Assembly (NCBI GenBank): GCA_002346675.1
Contig: DEAI01000008.1
Location: 135,611 to 199,610 of the forward strand
Origin: Fidelibacterota bacterium UBA2986
GTDB lineage: Bacteria > Fidelibacterota > Marinisomatia > Marinisomatales > AB-629-J13
Length of the DNA stretch: 64,000 nt
Direction: 5' to 3'
A model generated the notes under the pieces. The model was not told the origin of the DNA. It saw nothing but the letters and a program-made list of their open reading frames with translations, and ran no database searches. Shown piece after piece: positions 27,223-36,339 of the stretch. The position numbers and the translations under genes were made by a program. How positions within the stretch are numbered: position 1 is the first letter of the stretch; the number at the start of each line of letters is the position of its first letter.

Positions 27223-27795
27223 ATGAATCACGAAATATCTAATCGACATTTTGTTTTGGCAGGAATTTTAGTTTTCGCTGCTTTCAGCAGATTAATTCCT
27301 CATCCTCCCAATTTTACAGCTTTAGGAGCAATGGCCTTATTTGGTGGTGCCTACATTCATAACAGGATATTTGCAGTGTTATTTCCACTTTCTGCGCTAT
27401 GGATAAGTGACATAATTCTGAACAATCTGGTTTATTCTGAGTTTTATAAAGGGTTTGTACTCTTTTCGCACAGTCACATATGGATTTATATAAGTTTTGT
27501 GATAATTGCAATTGTAGGTCAACTCATAATTAAAAAGGTTAATATCAAAACAATGGGTCTCTCCGCTCTTTCTGCATCTGTTATATTTTTTATCCTATCC
27601 AATTTTGGCGTCTGGGCTCAGGGACTTATGTACCCGCTTTCATTTAGCGGTTTGATCGCTTGCTATATTGCAGCACTGCCATTTTTTGGCTGGACCTTAA
27701 TAGGAAACTTTTTCTTTTGTGCAATTTTATTTGGCAGTTTTGAGTTGGCAGCAAACAAAATTATAAGTTTACAAACTGTAGTTTCTAATAAATAA
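27223..27795 (+). CDS. DUF6580-type integral membrane protein
   Basis: The 190-residue protein has about five transmembrane helices (residues 10-27, 33-60, 82-102, 110-130, 140-180). It carries the conserved opening SRLIPHPPNFTALGAMALFG and a short motif ALWISDIILNN found in this Bacteroidota-type family. The fold has been likened to substrate-binding subunits of ECF transporters, but the ligand is unknown. It may be cotranscribed with the amidase 82 bases upstream. It converges with the EamA gene, with three bases between stops. Confidence 0.8.
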   Translation: MNHEISNRHFVLAGILVFAAFSRLIPHPPNFTALGAMALFGGAYIHNRIFAVLFPLSALWISDIILNNLVYSEFYKGFVLFSHSHIWIYISFVIIAIVGQLIIKKVNIKTMGLSALSASVIFFILSNFGVWAQGLMYPLSFSGLIACYIAALPFFGWTLIGNFFFCAILFGSFELAANKIISLQTVVSNK

Positions 27796-27798
27796 TAT

Positions 27799-28695
27799 TC
27801 AAGCTTTATTAATCAAATAAACTCCTAAAACTGCTAATATACTTCCCAATGCTGTATTCAGATCCAGTTGCTCTCCTAATAAGAGCATACTGAATCCCAT
27901 TGCTGTAACAGGGACAGTAAAAATAAAAGCACTGGCTTTTCTTGATCCAAGTTGAACTGTTGCTAAAAAATAGATCGTAGTCCCAAAAACCATTGCTCCT
28001 CCAGATAGAATGAATAGATTTATCCAAAACTTCCATCCATAATCAAATACTGATAAAATTGGTTCACCAAAAGATAAAAAAAATGACAATAGTCCTGCTA
28101 CAGCCATTGACCAAAAACTGTAGGGGATAAAATGTATTTTATCTTTGGAGGCAGATGTAACTAAGGTAACACATGCCCAGGAACTAGCTGCTAATATAAA
28201 ATGAATATTACCATTTTGTAATAGATCACCAAAGTTAACTGACCAAATTTTTATAATTAACATCCCTCCAAAAATTCCTAATATTGCTCCCAATACATCT
28301 TTAGTTTTAAATGAATCCTTTAAAATAATACCAGCCAATACCATCGTAATAATTGGATTCAAAGTTGTTACTAAGACCCCTCCTATTCCAGCAAGTCCAA
28401 TCTGTGTTCCTCGAAAGTAAAAGTAGTTATAAAGGGTCATGAGTAAACCATTTACTAATACAAGTTTTAATCCTTTTCTATTGATAAAGAATGAATTCCC
28501 TGTCCATTTTATTACAGGAATAAAAAACAAAACAGCGCAAAAAAATCTCCAGAACATTGACAATGGAGTAGAAGTATATAACCCCACTATTTTTGCATTT
28601 GTCCATGATAGCCCCCATGCCGCCATTCCCAAAATCAAAATGATCTGAAGTTTATATTTTTTGGTCACTTTTAATTCAATGGTGTTTGTATCCAT
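27799..28695 (-). CDS. EamA/DMT-superfamily transporter
   Basis: The 298-residue protein consists of ten predicted helices arranged as two EamA repeats. Typical motifs are GMAAWGLSWTNAKIVGLY, PLSMFWRFFCAVLFF, GGVLVTTLNPIITMVLAG and, in the second half, FIFTVPVTAMGFSMLLLGEQ. It should export or import a small metabolite across the inner membrane. Its start lies 20 bases inside the cupin gene, so it is the last gene of the operon 30615-27799. Confidence 0.9.
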   Translation of the reverse strand: MDTNTIELKVTKKYKLQIILILGMAAWGLSWTNAKIVGLYTSTPLSMFWRFFCAVLFFIPVIKWTGNSFFINRKGLKLVLVNGLLMTLYNYFYFRGTQIGLAGIGGVLVTTLNPIITMVLAGIILKDSFKTKDVLGAILGIFGGMLIIKIWSVNFGDLLQNGNIHFILAASSWACVTLVTSASKDKIHFIPYSFWSMAVAGLLSFFLSFGEPILSVFDYGWKFWINLFILSGGAMVFGTTIYFLATVQLGSRKASAFIFTVPVTAMGFSMLLLGEQLDLNTALGSILAVLGVYLINKA

Positions 28696-28954
28696 AAAAC
28701 CATTGGTTTGTAACCTGGCCTATATTCCTAACTGTATGATTCACTCCAGCGGGAATGAGTATTTCTTCTCCAATTTCAGGATGGAAAATCTGGCCACTCA
28801 TTTGCAATTCAATTTCCCCATCGATAAGCATCACTAGTTCGTCAGTTTTGTGAATAAAGTCTGACCAGATAGTTCCGGGTAGATCAGTCCAAATTTCACA
28901 TGAAAATCCTCTACTCTTCCAACTCTGTTCAATAAATTTAGGATCGATCTCCAA
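28676..28954 (-). CDS. small single-domain cupin protein
   Basis: The 92-residue protein is one cupin barrel. Motif one is weak (HKTDELVMLIDGEIELQM) and motif two is PAGVNHTVRNIG with its metal-ligand His. Such small cupins bind a metal and often a small carboxylate or sugar. It lies between the symporter stop (no gap) and the EamA start (20-base overlap), so it probably serves the same transported compound, either as sensor or enzyme. Function otherwise unknown. Confidence 0.8.
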   Translation of the reverse strand: MEIDPKFIEQSWKSRGFSCEIWTDLPGTIWSDFIHKTDELVMLIDGEIELQMSGQIFHPEIGEEILIPAGVNHTVRNIGQVTNQWFYGYKHH

Positions 28955-30412
28955 TTATGATTTTGTCCTTATTTTTCTTTGGTATAAAATAAAAATAATT
29001 ATGCAATTTGCTGTTAATCCCCACACACCTGCATGAATTCCCCAAGGTTTTGAGGGCACCTGTAAGCCAAACATGTTTGACAAAATGATTAATAGAGCAA
29101 TAAATGTCCCTACAGTCAGTCCTGATAATATTATAGATTTATCCAATTGCTTTAAATGAATTCCAATTAATATTGCTGGTGCAATTTGACAGAGTAGCTC
29201 TAATTTTATTTCCATAAGTCTCCAAATGGTTTGAGGCAAATAAATAGCAAAAACTGCTGCTATTGAAATTAGCACCCATGAAAATACTTTTCCAAAATAT
29301 GTAAGACTTTTTTCATTTGTCTGTGGTCTAATCCTTCTATAAATATCTTGGGTAGTAATAGAAGAAATTGCTAATAGAGCAGAATCCACTGTGGACATAA
29401 TTGCGGCAATTGCTGCTGAAATAAATAAAATCAGAATGGGAGCTATTGACGGTACCTTTTCCGATAGATCCGAAAGTATTAATAATGTGATATACTCAGA
29501 TTCTTTGGTTGATAAATCTGGAAATTGAACAGCGCCGATTATTCCAACAAAGATGATAAAAAGTGTAGTTACAAATGGCATAAAAACCATGATTTGAAGA
29601 GATCGTTTTAAGGTGGTTTCACTTTTTGCAGAATAAATTCTCTGAATGGCATGTGGATATACAGATATTCCAGCAAATAAAATAATGATTGTGCTGAACC
29701 AAAGTCTTTTTTCATTCCAATCAGGTGGGTTCCAAAAATCTCTATTGTATTGGATCTGTGATGCGATCACTCCTCCATAGTTATCCTGAACTAATCCGAA
29801 AATGAAAACCACACCCACAAGTAAAAGAATACCCTGAATCATGTCCGTCCAAGCTACACTGCGCATTCCTCCCAACGTTTCATAAATCACCATGATTAAT
29901 GATAACAGAATAATCCCGTTTATAAACGAAACAGTTCCCCCTGTTACTGATTCAATTATGATTCCCATAGCTTTTAGATTGGTTACTATGTAGTTCACCA
30001 ATGCAATGATAGAGAGAACAGAAACAATAATTGTGAGAGCAGTTGATTTATATCGAAATTGTATGAAATCGCCAATGGTAATAAAACTATATTTTCTTGA
30101 TAACCGGAATAATTTTGGAGCAAAAATAAAATAGGCACCAATTACAGAGCACATAAACGTCACCGTAACAAGTGCTGTAAATCCATTTCTGTATGCTTTA
30201 CCTGCGAATCCAATGAGTGTATTTCCACTATATTGAGTTGCATACAGAGTGAGAAATAAAACAAACATTCCCATCCCTCTTCCCGCAAGATAAAAATCTG
30301 ACATGGATTCTTCTTTTCTAAAATAACGGCCAATCAAACCAATCACAATTAGCGACAATAAATAAATTATAATAAATATTGTTCCTCCAGTTGAGACCAA
30401 TGGGGAATTCAT
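28955..30412 (-). CDS. sodium:solute symporter (SSS family)
   Basis: The 485-residue protein has about thirteen transmembrane helices and the SSS core: SDFYLAGRGMGMFVLFLTLYA, then TQYSGNTLIGFAGKAYRNG (sodium site region), GGMRSVAWTDMIQGILLLVG and the ISAAIAAIMSTVDSALLAIS signature. It couples sodium entry to uptake of an organic solute. The small DUF3311-like protein just upstream overlaps it by four bases, a pairing known for acetate/pantothenate-type symporters. Substrate not deducible. Confidence 0.92.
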   Translation of the reverse strand: MNSPLVSTGGTIFIIIYLLSLIVIGLIGRYFRKEESMSDFYLAGRGMGMFVLFLTLYATQYSGNTLIGFAGKAYRNGFTALVTVTFMCSVIGAYFIFAPKLFRLSRKYSFITIGDFIQFRYKSTALTIIVSVLSIIALVNYIVTNLKAMGIIIESVTGGTVSFINGIILLSLIMVIYETLGGMRSVAWTDMIQGILLLVGVVFIFGLVQDNYGGVIASQIQYNRDFWNPPDWNEKRLWFSTIIILFAGISVYPHAIQRIYSAKSETTLKRSLQIMVFMPFVTTLFIIFVGIIGAVQFPDLSTKESEYITLLILSDLSEKVPSIAPILILFISAAIAAIMSTVDSALLAISSITTQDIYRRIRPQTNEKSLTYFGKVFSWVLISIAAVFAIYLPQTIWRLMEIKLELLCQIAPAILIGIHLKQLDKSIILSGLTVGTFIALLIILSNMFGLQVPSKPWGIHAGVWGLTANCIIIFILYQRKIRTKS

Positions 30413-30615
30413 GTATCAGACTCCTCAGCAGAAATATTCCAATATTTACCAATAAAATAAAAAATTACTCCTGCATACAAAAATGAAACTGATAAAGAAT
30501 AAACTGCCCAAATCGGCATCCCATAAAATAGAATTGAACTGGGTTTAGAGAAAATCCAGGGAACTGATAAGAATAAGATAAAAAATGATAAAATAAATAG
30601 AAAGTTTTTTTTCAT
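30409..30615 (-). CDS. DUF3311-like small membrane partner of the symporter
   Basis: This 68-residue protein has two hydrophobic helices (residues 5-24 and 34-56) with the DUF3311-like pattern VPWIFSKPSSILFYGMPIWA followed by YSLSVSFLYAGVIFYF. Such proteins occur directly before sodium:solute symporters and are presumed accessory subunits. The stop overlaps the symporter ATG by four bases. Confidence 0.8.
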   Translation of the reverse strand: MKKNFLFILSFFILFLSVPWIFSKPSSILFYGMPIWAVYSLSVSFLYAGVIFYFIGKYWNISAEESDT

Positions 30616-30686
30616 CCGGGTTTCTGATATATGAAATTGTATCCTCAGTAATGAATCAATTTAATTAAATTTATCGCTCTTTACAT

Positions 30687-30710
30687 TTTAAAAACTGAAG
30701 TTTTTTAAAA
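30687..30710. repeat. AT-rich inverted repeat in a divergent intergenic region
   Basis: TTTTAAAAACT-GA-AGTTTTTTAAAA is a near-perfect inverted repeat (one extra A on the right arm). It lies between the divergent symporter operon and the TonB receptor at 30740. It could be an operator for both, but in such AT-rich DNA chance is plausible. Confidence 0.3.
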
Positions 30711-30739
30711 CTATTTTATAAGTAACAATTGGAATATCT

Positions 30740-33301
30740 GTGAAACATCATTTTTTTATTACAAATTTTATATTAGTTGTATTTTCTTTTTTCTCTCTGA
30801 ATGCACAGAATTGGCAGGGAGGTGGCCGCGGAAATATGCCTGGGATATGTGAAATATCTGGAGTTATAACAGAATTAAATTCTGGGAAACCCATTGAATA
30901 TGCTTCAATATCTGTTTTAAAATCAGATGGAATTATCGAAACAGGTGGAGTTACTGATTTAAATGGAAGATTTCATATAAAGGAGATAAAACCTGGGACC
31001 TATGACATGAAAATAGAATTCATGGGATATGAATCACAGATAATAAATGGGATTGAATTATCTTTTGGTGGAGTGATAAAAAAAGATATGGGTGAGATCA
31101 GATTAAAATCAGTATTACTGGAAATGGATGAGATTAATGTTGTGGATGACAGACCAGTTTTTGAATTTGAAACAGATAAAATGATTTATAATGCATCTGA
31201 TGATATCATCTCTGATAGCGGAACGGCAGAAGATGTACTAAATAAGGTTCCAATGGTAACGGTCGACCAGGATGGGAGCGTGGCACTGCGAGGAAATCCC
31301 AATGTTAAAATATTGGTCAATGGACGCCCAAACAGAACAGGTGCGGGGAGTAAAGATGTGGATAATATTCCAGCTTCCCTAATTGATAAAGTAGAAGTTA
31401 TTACATCTCCTTCAGCAAAATATGATCCTGATGGAATGGCAGGCATTATCAATATTGTTTTAAAAAAAGGCAGATACGAAGGTTTGAATGGAAGTATAAA
31501 GTTAAATGGTAAACATAATTCCAAAGGTAGTCTAAATGATATGAATGGATTTACGACTTATGCAAATTATAAGGGCGAAAAATGGAATTTATATTCATCA
31601 TATAACTTAAATAACAGATTAAGAATTACCGATGGTCACCGAATGGTTGACACACATTATCAAAATACTGATAGCCTTCCAACATATATTGAATCTCTTC
31701 ATTTTAATTTCTTAAATAATTCTAATCGCATAGGACATTCATTTAAATTTGGTACAGATTATTCTTTTAATGAAAAACTGATCATCAATGGTGAAATAAA
31801 TTATAACATTAACCTTCGTAACGGGGCAAATAAACAAAATACTATTTTACCATTCTTATCTCAAAGAAACACCGACGAAATTGATTTTGATAATAATTAT
31901 AGTATTGAAGGTTATATTGACATCAATAAAACATTCGATAATCCGAATCGGGAGTTTAACCTGTCTGCTTCCTATGATATAGAAAGAGATAACGAATACG
32001 AAATTCTTTCTCACTCAGTCATTGATTCAACAACTTTAATGGACAGAATAAATGGATTGAATTTTGATTTGCATTATAAACATCCATTTGATGAAAAATC
32101 AAAGATAGAGGTTGGATATGATGGAAGGATAAACAATAATAAAGAAAAAATGATCTTTGAGATTTCCAAGGAAGGAGAAGAGTTTTCCGGGGTAAATAAT
32201 TTTGGTTATAATAGAAATATACATGGTTTTTTCTTAGAATATGATAGAAAACTAAATGAGAATTTTAGTATTAAACCAAGCTTCCGCTATGAATTTGTAC
32301 GTAAGGACATTTCTTTTTATTCGACCAAAAATAATACAAATGCCAGTTCAATAATCTATACTCAAATTCTAAATTCTTTGAAAGATTCGGTTTATATTGA
32401 TGAATATTCAACTTTCTATCCTGATTTACATTTCACATACAATTTAACCGATAAAAAAAGTATCCAATTTGGAATGAGTAAACGGGTAAACCGACCAGGA
32501 GAAGGAGGACATGGTCCCGGAGCACGACAGATAAGACCTTTTCCAAGGGATGTCTATTCAGAAAATTTTATCTTTTTGGGAAATCCATTTTTAAAGCCAG
32601 AGTATTCAACTCAATATGATTTATCCTATAAAAGTCCATTGCCCATGGGATTTGGTTATGTAAATCTTTATTATCACCAACTTGAAAATGTAATTGAATG
32701 GTATGATGATGATCGTTTTGAAGATAAAGATATACTAACATTCAGAAACGCAGATTCTGGGTCAAATATGGGAATTGAATTTTTTACAATGATAATGGGT
32801 CAGACCTTAGGTGGAGGTTATAATTTAAGCAAACTGGAAGATCCTTCGGGTGATTATGAACTAAATGGAAACAGCCAGCGATTGATGATTTATAATAGGA
32901 TTTCCTTCCCAGAAAAATATATTAAAATATTTAGTTTTGAATTTGGATTTTTCTATATGAAAATGACTGTTCCAGGCGGGAATCTGTTTGGTTCAAAGGG
33001 AACTATGTGGGCAAATATGGGAATATCAAAATCTTTATTTGATTCAAAAATGGAAATATCTTTTGGGATTGATAATTTACTCAGTAGTGGCGGATTTCAA
33101 ATGAATCGGGAAAAACCTCTAGAGGGACCCTTTTCTAATGGATACTTAACAGCAACTGAATTTACCGATGTGGCTACCAGTCGTGGTGGTAGAACCTTTA
33201 AATTAAACTTTATTTATCGGTTTGGTCAATTGCAGGAAGAAAAAAGAAGTACCAGAAACGCTGTAAGGGGAGGAAATGAAAATATGGATATGGGTTATTG
33301 A
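30740..33301 (+). CDS. TonB-dependent receptor, outer-membrane beta-barrel family (paralogue A)
   Basis: The 853-residue protein begins with GTG and has a signal peptide (MKHHFFITNFILVVFSFFSL, cut after NAQ). A carboxypeptidase-regulatory-like domain (ISGVITELNSGKPIEYASIS) is followed by a plug containing AEDVLNKVPMVTVDQDGSVA, NVKILVNGRPN and VEVITSPSAKYDPDGMAGII. A beta-barrel of the OMP_b-brl_3 type fills the rest, ending RGGNENMDMGY. It has no SusD partner, so it is a stand-alone receptor; related proteins take up siderophores, peptides or other compounds. It faces tail-to-tail a clear paralogue at 33417. Confidence 0.9.
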   Translation: MKHHFFITNFILVVFSFFSLNAQNWQGGGRGNMPGICEISGVITELNSGKPIEYASISVLKSDGIIETGGVTDLNGRFHIKEIKPGTYDMKIEFMGYESQIINGIELSFGGVIKKDMGEIRLKSVLLEMDEINVVDDRPVFEFETDKMIYNASDDIISDSGTAEDVLNKVPMVTVDQDGSVALRGNPNVKILVNGRPNRTGAGSKDVDNIPASLIDKVEVITSPSAKYDPDGMAGIINIVLKKGRYEGLNGSIKLNGKHNSKGSLNDMNGFTTYANYKGEKWNLYSSYNLNNRLRITDGHRMVDTHYQNTDSLPTYIESLHFNFLNNSNRIGHSFKFGTDYSFNEKLIINGEINYNINLRNGANKQNTILPFLSQRNTDEIDFDNNYSIEGYIDINKTFDNPNREFNLSASYDIERDNEYEILSHSVIDSTTLMDRINGLNFDLHYKHPFDEKSKIEVGYDGRINNNKEKMIFEISKEGEEFSGVNNFGYNRNIHGFFLEYDRKLNENFSIKPSFRYEFVRKDISFYSTKNNTNASSIIYTQILNSLKDSVYIDEYSTFYPDLHFTYNLTDKKSIQFGMSKRVNRPGEGGHGPGARQIRPFPRDVYSENFIFLGNPFLKPEYSTQYDLSYKSPLPMGFGYVNLYYHQLENVIEWYDDDRFEDKDILTFRNADSGSNMGIEFFTMIMGQTLGGGYNLSKLEDPSGDYELNGNSQRLMIYNRISFPEKYIKIFSFEFGFFYMKMTVPGGNLFGSKGTMWANMGISKSLFDSKMEISFGIDNLLSSGGFQMNREKPLEGPFSNGYLTATEFTDVATSRGGRTFKLNFIYRFGQLQEEKRSTRNAVRGGNENMDMGY

Positions 33302-33416
33302 AATACGAAAGATTATAAAGTAGCTCTCAATCCATTCAAAATGATCTATTAATATCTGGATATTTAGATTATTGGCATCATCCTCTTAAATATTTACTTA
33401 TAGATCAGTTAATAAA

Positions 33417-35951
33417 TCAATAATCCATTTCCATACCACCTCCGCCACGGTCAAATTGGTTTCTGTCCCACTTTTTTCTCTGTTGCTTACCAAAATTATA
33501 ATTCAGTACCAGTGAAACAAAGCGTCTGTCTCGCTGACGCTCAGCATACATAAGTTGAGTCATTTCTTCATCAGTTCTAGGGTTTCGAACCGAATACTCA
33601 GTGTTAATTTTGAATTTTCCGCTATTAAATAAATCATTAACCTTAAGTGTTACAGAAAGTCTATTATCCATAAATGATTTTTGAATTCCTAGGCTAGATC
33701 TGAAACTGGCAGGAATAGTACCGGTTGTAATCTTCATTCTTCCTCTACCACCCATGGAAAATTCAATTCGTGCGATGGCGGGTAAATTCACAGTTAGTTG
33801 ACTCCGTAAATAATATCCCTGAGAATTTCCATTAAGATCTGATTCACCGTTGCCATAAGTTCTTGTATTCCATGCCCACCCAGAAAGCATAATACTCATT
33901 GATTGCATTGGTCGATATAATACAGTCATATTACCGCTAAAATTTTCTGAATTCTCTGAATTATCTGAAGTTAAAACCTCATAGGATGTTGAATCATACT
34001 CTACATAGTCACGATCCCACCACATAATTGCATCCTTGGTTAATTTATAGGATAAGCCCATATTAAAATTTACTTTCCTAGAACTACTCCAGTACTTCAA
34101 TTCCATGACATCACTGTATTCAGGATTCAAGTAAGGATTACCCACACGGATTCTTGAAAAGTCGGTGGTATTTTGAGGAAACGGGGACAATGTCCGTCTT
34201 CTTGGACGGTTTACTTTTTTAGAGTATCCGAATTGGAGATTTTGTTTTTCCGAAAGTTTATATAGTAAATTTACACTTGGGTAAACAGATGTATAAGGAT
34301 TCTCAAAAGGTGATATGGCTAAGGCATCATCAAAGATTGTTGTCAATACATTTGTAGAATCTACAGCATTGGCTGAACTGCCTTTTTCAAGAATAGCATT
34401 GGTATTGACCTTCTCAAATCGTGCCCCTGCTTTGATACTAAAATGATGATTCAAATCATAAGAGCCAATAAAATATGCAGCAAATATATCTTCATCATAT
34501 TGATTTTTATATGGCTGTAGAAGATAGCTTAAAGTTGTTCCATATGAACGAAGGTCTGCTTTCCCTCCGGTTTCAATGCTAAATCGATCATTCAGTTTAT
34601 CTTCATAATCAACTGATACCTCAAGACTGTTGTTAGCTTCCAATGCTTCCGTTTCTTCACTTATTTCTGAAAGATCATGCTGAGATTCTGTACCACTATG
34701 CTGATGAACATCATCTTCCTCCCAACTAAAGTCCACCTCTGCCTTTAATTTTCGCTCCTTCTTATCAAAATCATTATTGTAATAAAACGAATGATCCATA
34801 TGGAAACCATCATCGTGCTCAGTAAAATGGACCTCTCCTATTTTATCTGGATCAATAGTGTTCAAAATATAGTCAATCCCATCTTCACTTAGATCTTTAT
34901 GATCCGAAACAGTGAATGTATATCCCATAGAACTTGTAATTGTAGGATAAAGATCTCCGCCAAGCCTGATGCTGAAATTACGTGGTGTCCGTATTCTTTC
35001 TGTATTTTGAAAAAGAGAATCTGTCCTATCTGAATAGATATACTGGTATTCCCTTAAACCATTTCCAATTCTATCACCGGTACTAAAATTGGTACTGGTA
35101 AAAAGATTCCACTGATCTGTTTTATAATTTACATTTCCATTTAAGTTCATTTTATTGTATTGGCCTGCTAGACAAGAAACGGAACCATTGAACCCTTCGA
35201 ATGTCCCTCGTTTTAAAACAATATTTATAATACCACCTACACCTTCCGGATCATATTTAGCTGATGGATTGGTAATCACTTCCACCCTTTCAATCATAGA
35301 TGCGGCAATATTATCTACTTCACCCCTTCGCTGTGTACCAGTTAGACCACTTTTTTTCCCATCAATCAGAATCGTAACATTTGCGTCACCTGCGATGGTC
35401 ACTTTACCATCAATATCCACATCAACCGTAGGAACTTTTCTCAATACATCAGTTCCGGTTCCACCGGAAGATGCCAGGTTCTTACCTACATTAAAGATCT
35501 GTTTATCAATCGTCTGAATGAACTGGCTCTCATCTCCGATCACTTCTATTTCGGTGAGGTTCACTGCTGAGATCGCGAGAGAAATGGTCCCTAGATCTTG
35601 CTTGATTGATCCGCCGACCCTGGGATTAAGAGAGATGGATTCTATTAACTTTTGTGCATATCCAACGAACTCAATGGATACATCGTAATACCCCAGCTGA
35701 ATCTCTTCAATCATGAAAACTCCATCACGGTTTGAAAGGTCTCCAGTAATAATTTCTTTGGATTCAGGGTCTATCAAAGATATGGATGCATATTCAATAG
35801 GTTTTTGATTAGTAGAATCAACCACTATCCCATATACTTTGCCAATGGATGGTATTTTATTTCTTTTCTTATGATCATCATGCCCAAAAACATTTTGAAC
35901 AATAACGATTCCGAAAAGAAACATCAGTATGTTATTATATTTATGGATCAT
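33417..35951 (-). CDS. TonB-dependent receptor, outer-membrane beta-barrel family (paralogue B)
   Basis: The 844-residue protein has the same architecture as the gene at 30740: signal peptide (ending VFGHDDHKK), regulatory-like domain (YGIVVDSTNQKPIEYASISL), plug (TDVLRKVPTVDVDIDGKVTI, VEVITNPSAKYDPEGVGGII) and barrel, ending RGGGGMEMDY. The HDDHKKR just after the signal peptide is histidine-rich and might bind metal, which is a guess. The two genes converge with 115 bases between stops. They probably arose by duplication and have diverged, so they may carry different substrates. Confidence 0.9.
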   Translation of the reverse strand: MIHKYNNILMFLFGIVIVQNVFGHDDHKKRNKIPSIGKVYGIVVDSTNQKPIEYASISLIDPESKEIITGDLSNRDGVFMIEEIQLGYYDVSIEFVGYAQKLIESISLNPRVGGSIKQDLGTISLAISAVNLTEIEVIGDESQFIQTIDKQIFNVGKNLASSGGTGTDVLRKVPTVDVDIDGKVTIAGDANVTILIDGKKSGLTGTQRRGEVDNIAASMIERVEVITNPSAKYDPEGVGGIINIVLKRGTFEGFNGSVSCLAGQYNKMNLNGNVNYKTDQWNLFTSTNFSTGDRIGNGLREYQYIYSDRTDSLFQNTERIRTPRNFSIRLGGDLYPTITSSMGYTFTVSDHKDLSEDGIDYILNTIDPDKIGEVHFTEHDDGFHMDHSFYYNNDFDKKERKLKAEVDFSWEEDDVHQHSGTESQHDLSEISEETEALEANNSLEVSVDYEDKLNDRFSIETGGKADLRSYGTTLSYLLQPYKNQYDEDIFAAYFIGSYDLNHHFSIKAGARFEKVNTNAILEKGSSANAVDSTNVLTTIFDDALAISPFENPYTSVYPSVNLLYKLSEKQNLQFGYSKKVNRPRRRTLSPFPQNTTDFSRIRVGNPYLNPEYSDVMELKYWSSSRKVNFNMGLSYKLTKDAIMWWDRDYVEYDSTSYEVLTSDNSENSENFSGNMTVLYRPMQSMSIMLSGWAWNTRTYGNGESDLNGNSQGYYLRSQLTVNLPAIARIEFSMGGRGRMKITTGTIPASFRSSLGIQKSFMDNRLSVTLKVNDLFNSGKFKINTEYSVRNPRTDEEMTQLMYAERQRDRRFVSLVLNYNFGKQQRKKWDRNQFDRGGGGMEMDY

Positions 35952-36339
35952 TGTATTAAGATTATTTTGAATAAATTAAGAGTATATAACTAATATTAAG
36001 AAAACCAATTTACATTTAATAAACCTTAATATATAAAAGCTTAATAAACTGTTTCATATGATCTAATGATATAGAAATTTGATTGAATTTATAATTTTGG
36101 CACTTTTTTAAGCAATGAAAGATAGATTAAAAATGATTTTAAATTTAAATTTTACTGAAACGTTAAAATATCACAATAGATTATTATTTAAATTTGTTTA
36201 TAATGATTTATTATGCTTTTATTCACATTTATGATTCACTTAGATTTTGACTTTAATAGATAAACATAATCTTATTTTTGAAATGAGTATATATAATGGA
36301 TAAAAACAAAGAACCAGAGCGATTAAAAAGAAATTATGG
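35952..36339. other. 388-base AT-rich intergenic region
   Basis: No gene is supported here. A 39-codon frame from ATG 36115 and an 18-codon frame at 36296-36352 are present, but neither has a ribosome binding site or recognisable composition. The region separates a divergent TonB receptor from the selenoprotein candidate and presumably holds both promoters. I see no clear operator or terminator. Confidence 0.6.

Noticed and set aside
36098..36114. Sigma-54-like promoter (TGGCAC ... GCA)
   Set aside because: The spacing between GG and GC is 11 instead of 10 bases and the TT before GC is missing.
36115..36234. 39-codon frame from ATG in the gap before the selenoprotein candidate
   Set aside because: No ribosome binding site, composition like the surrounding AT-rich spacer, and no recognisable motif.
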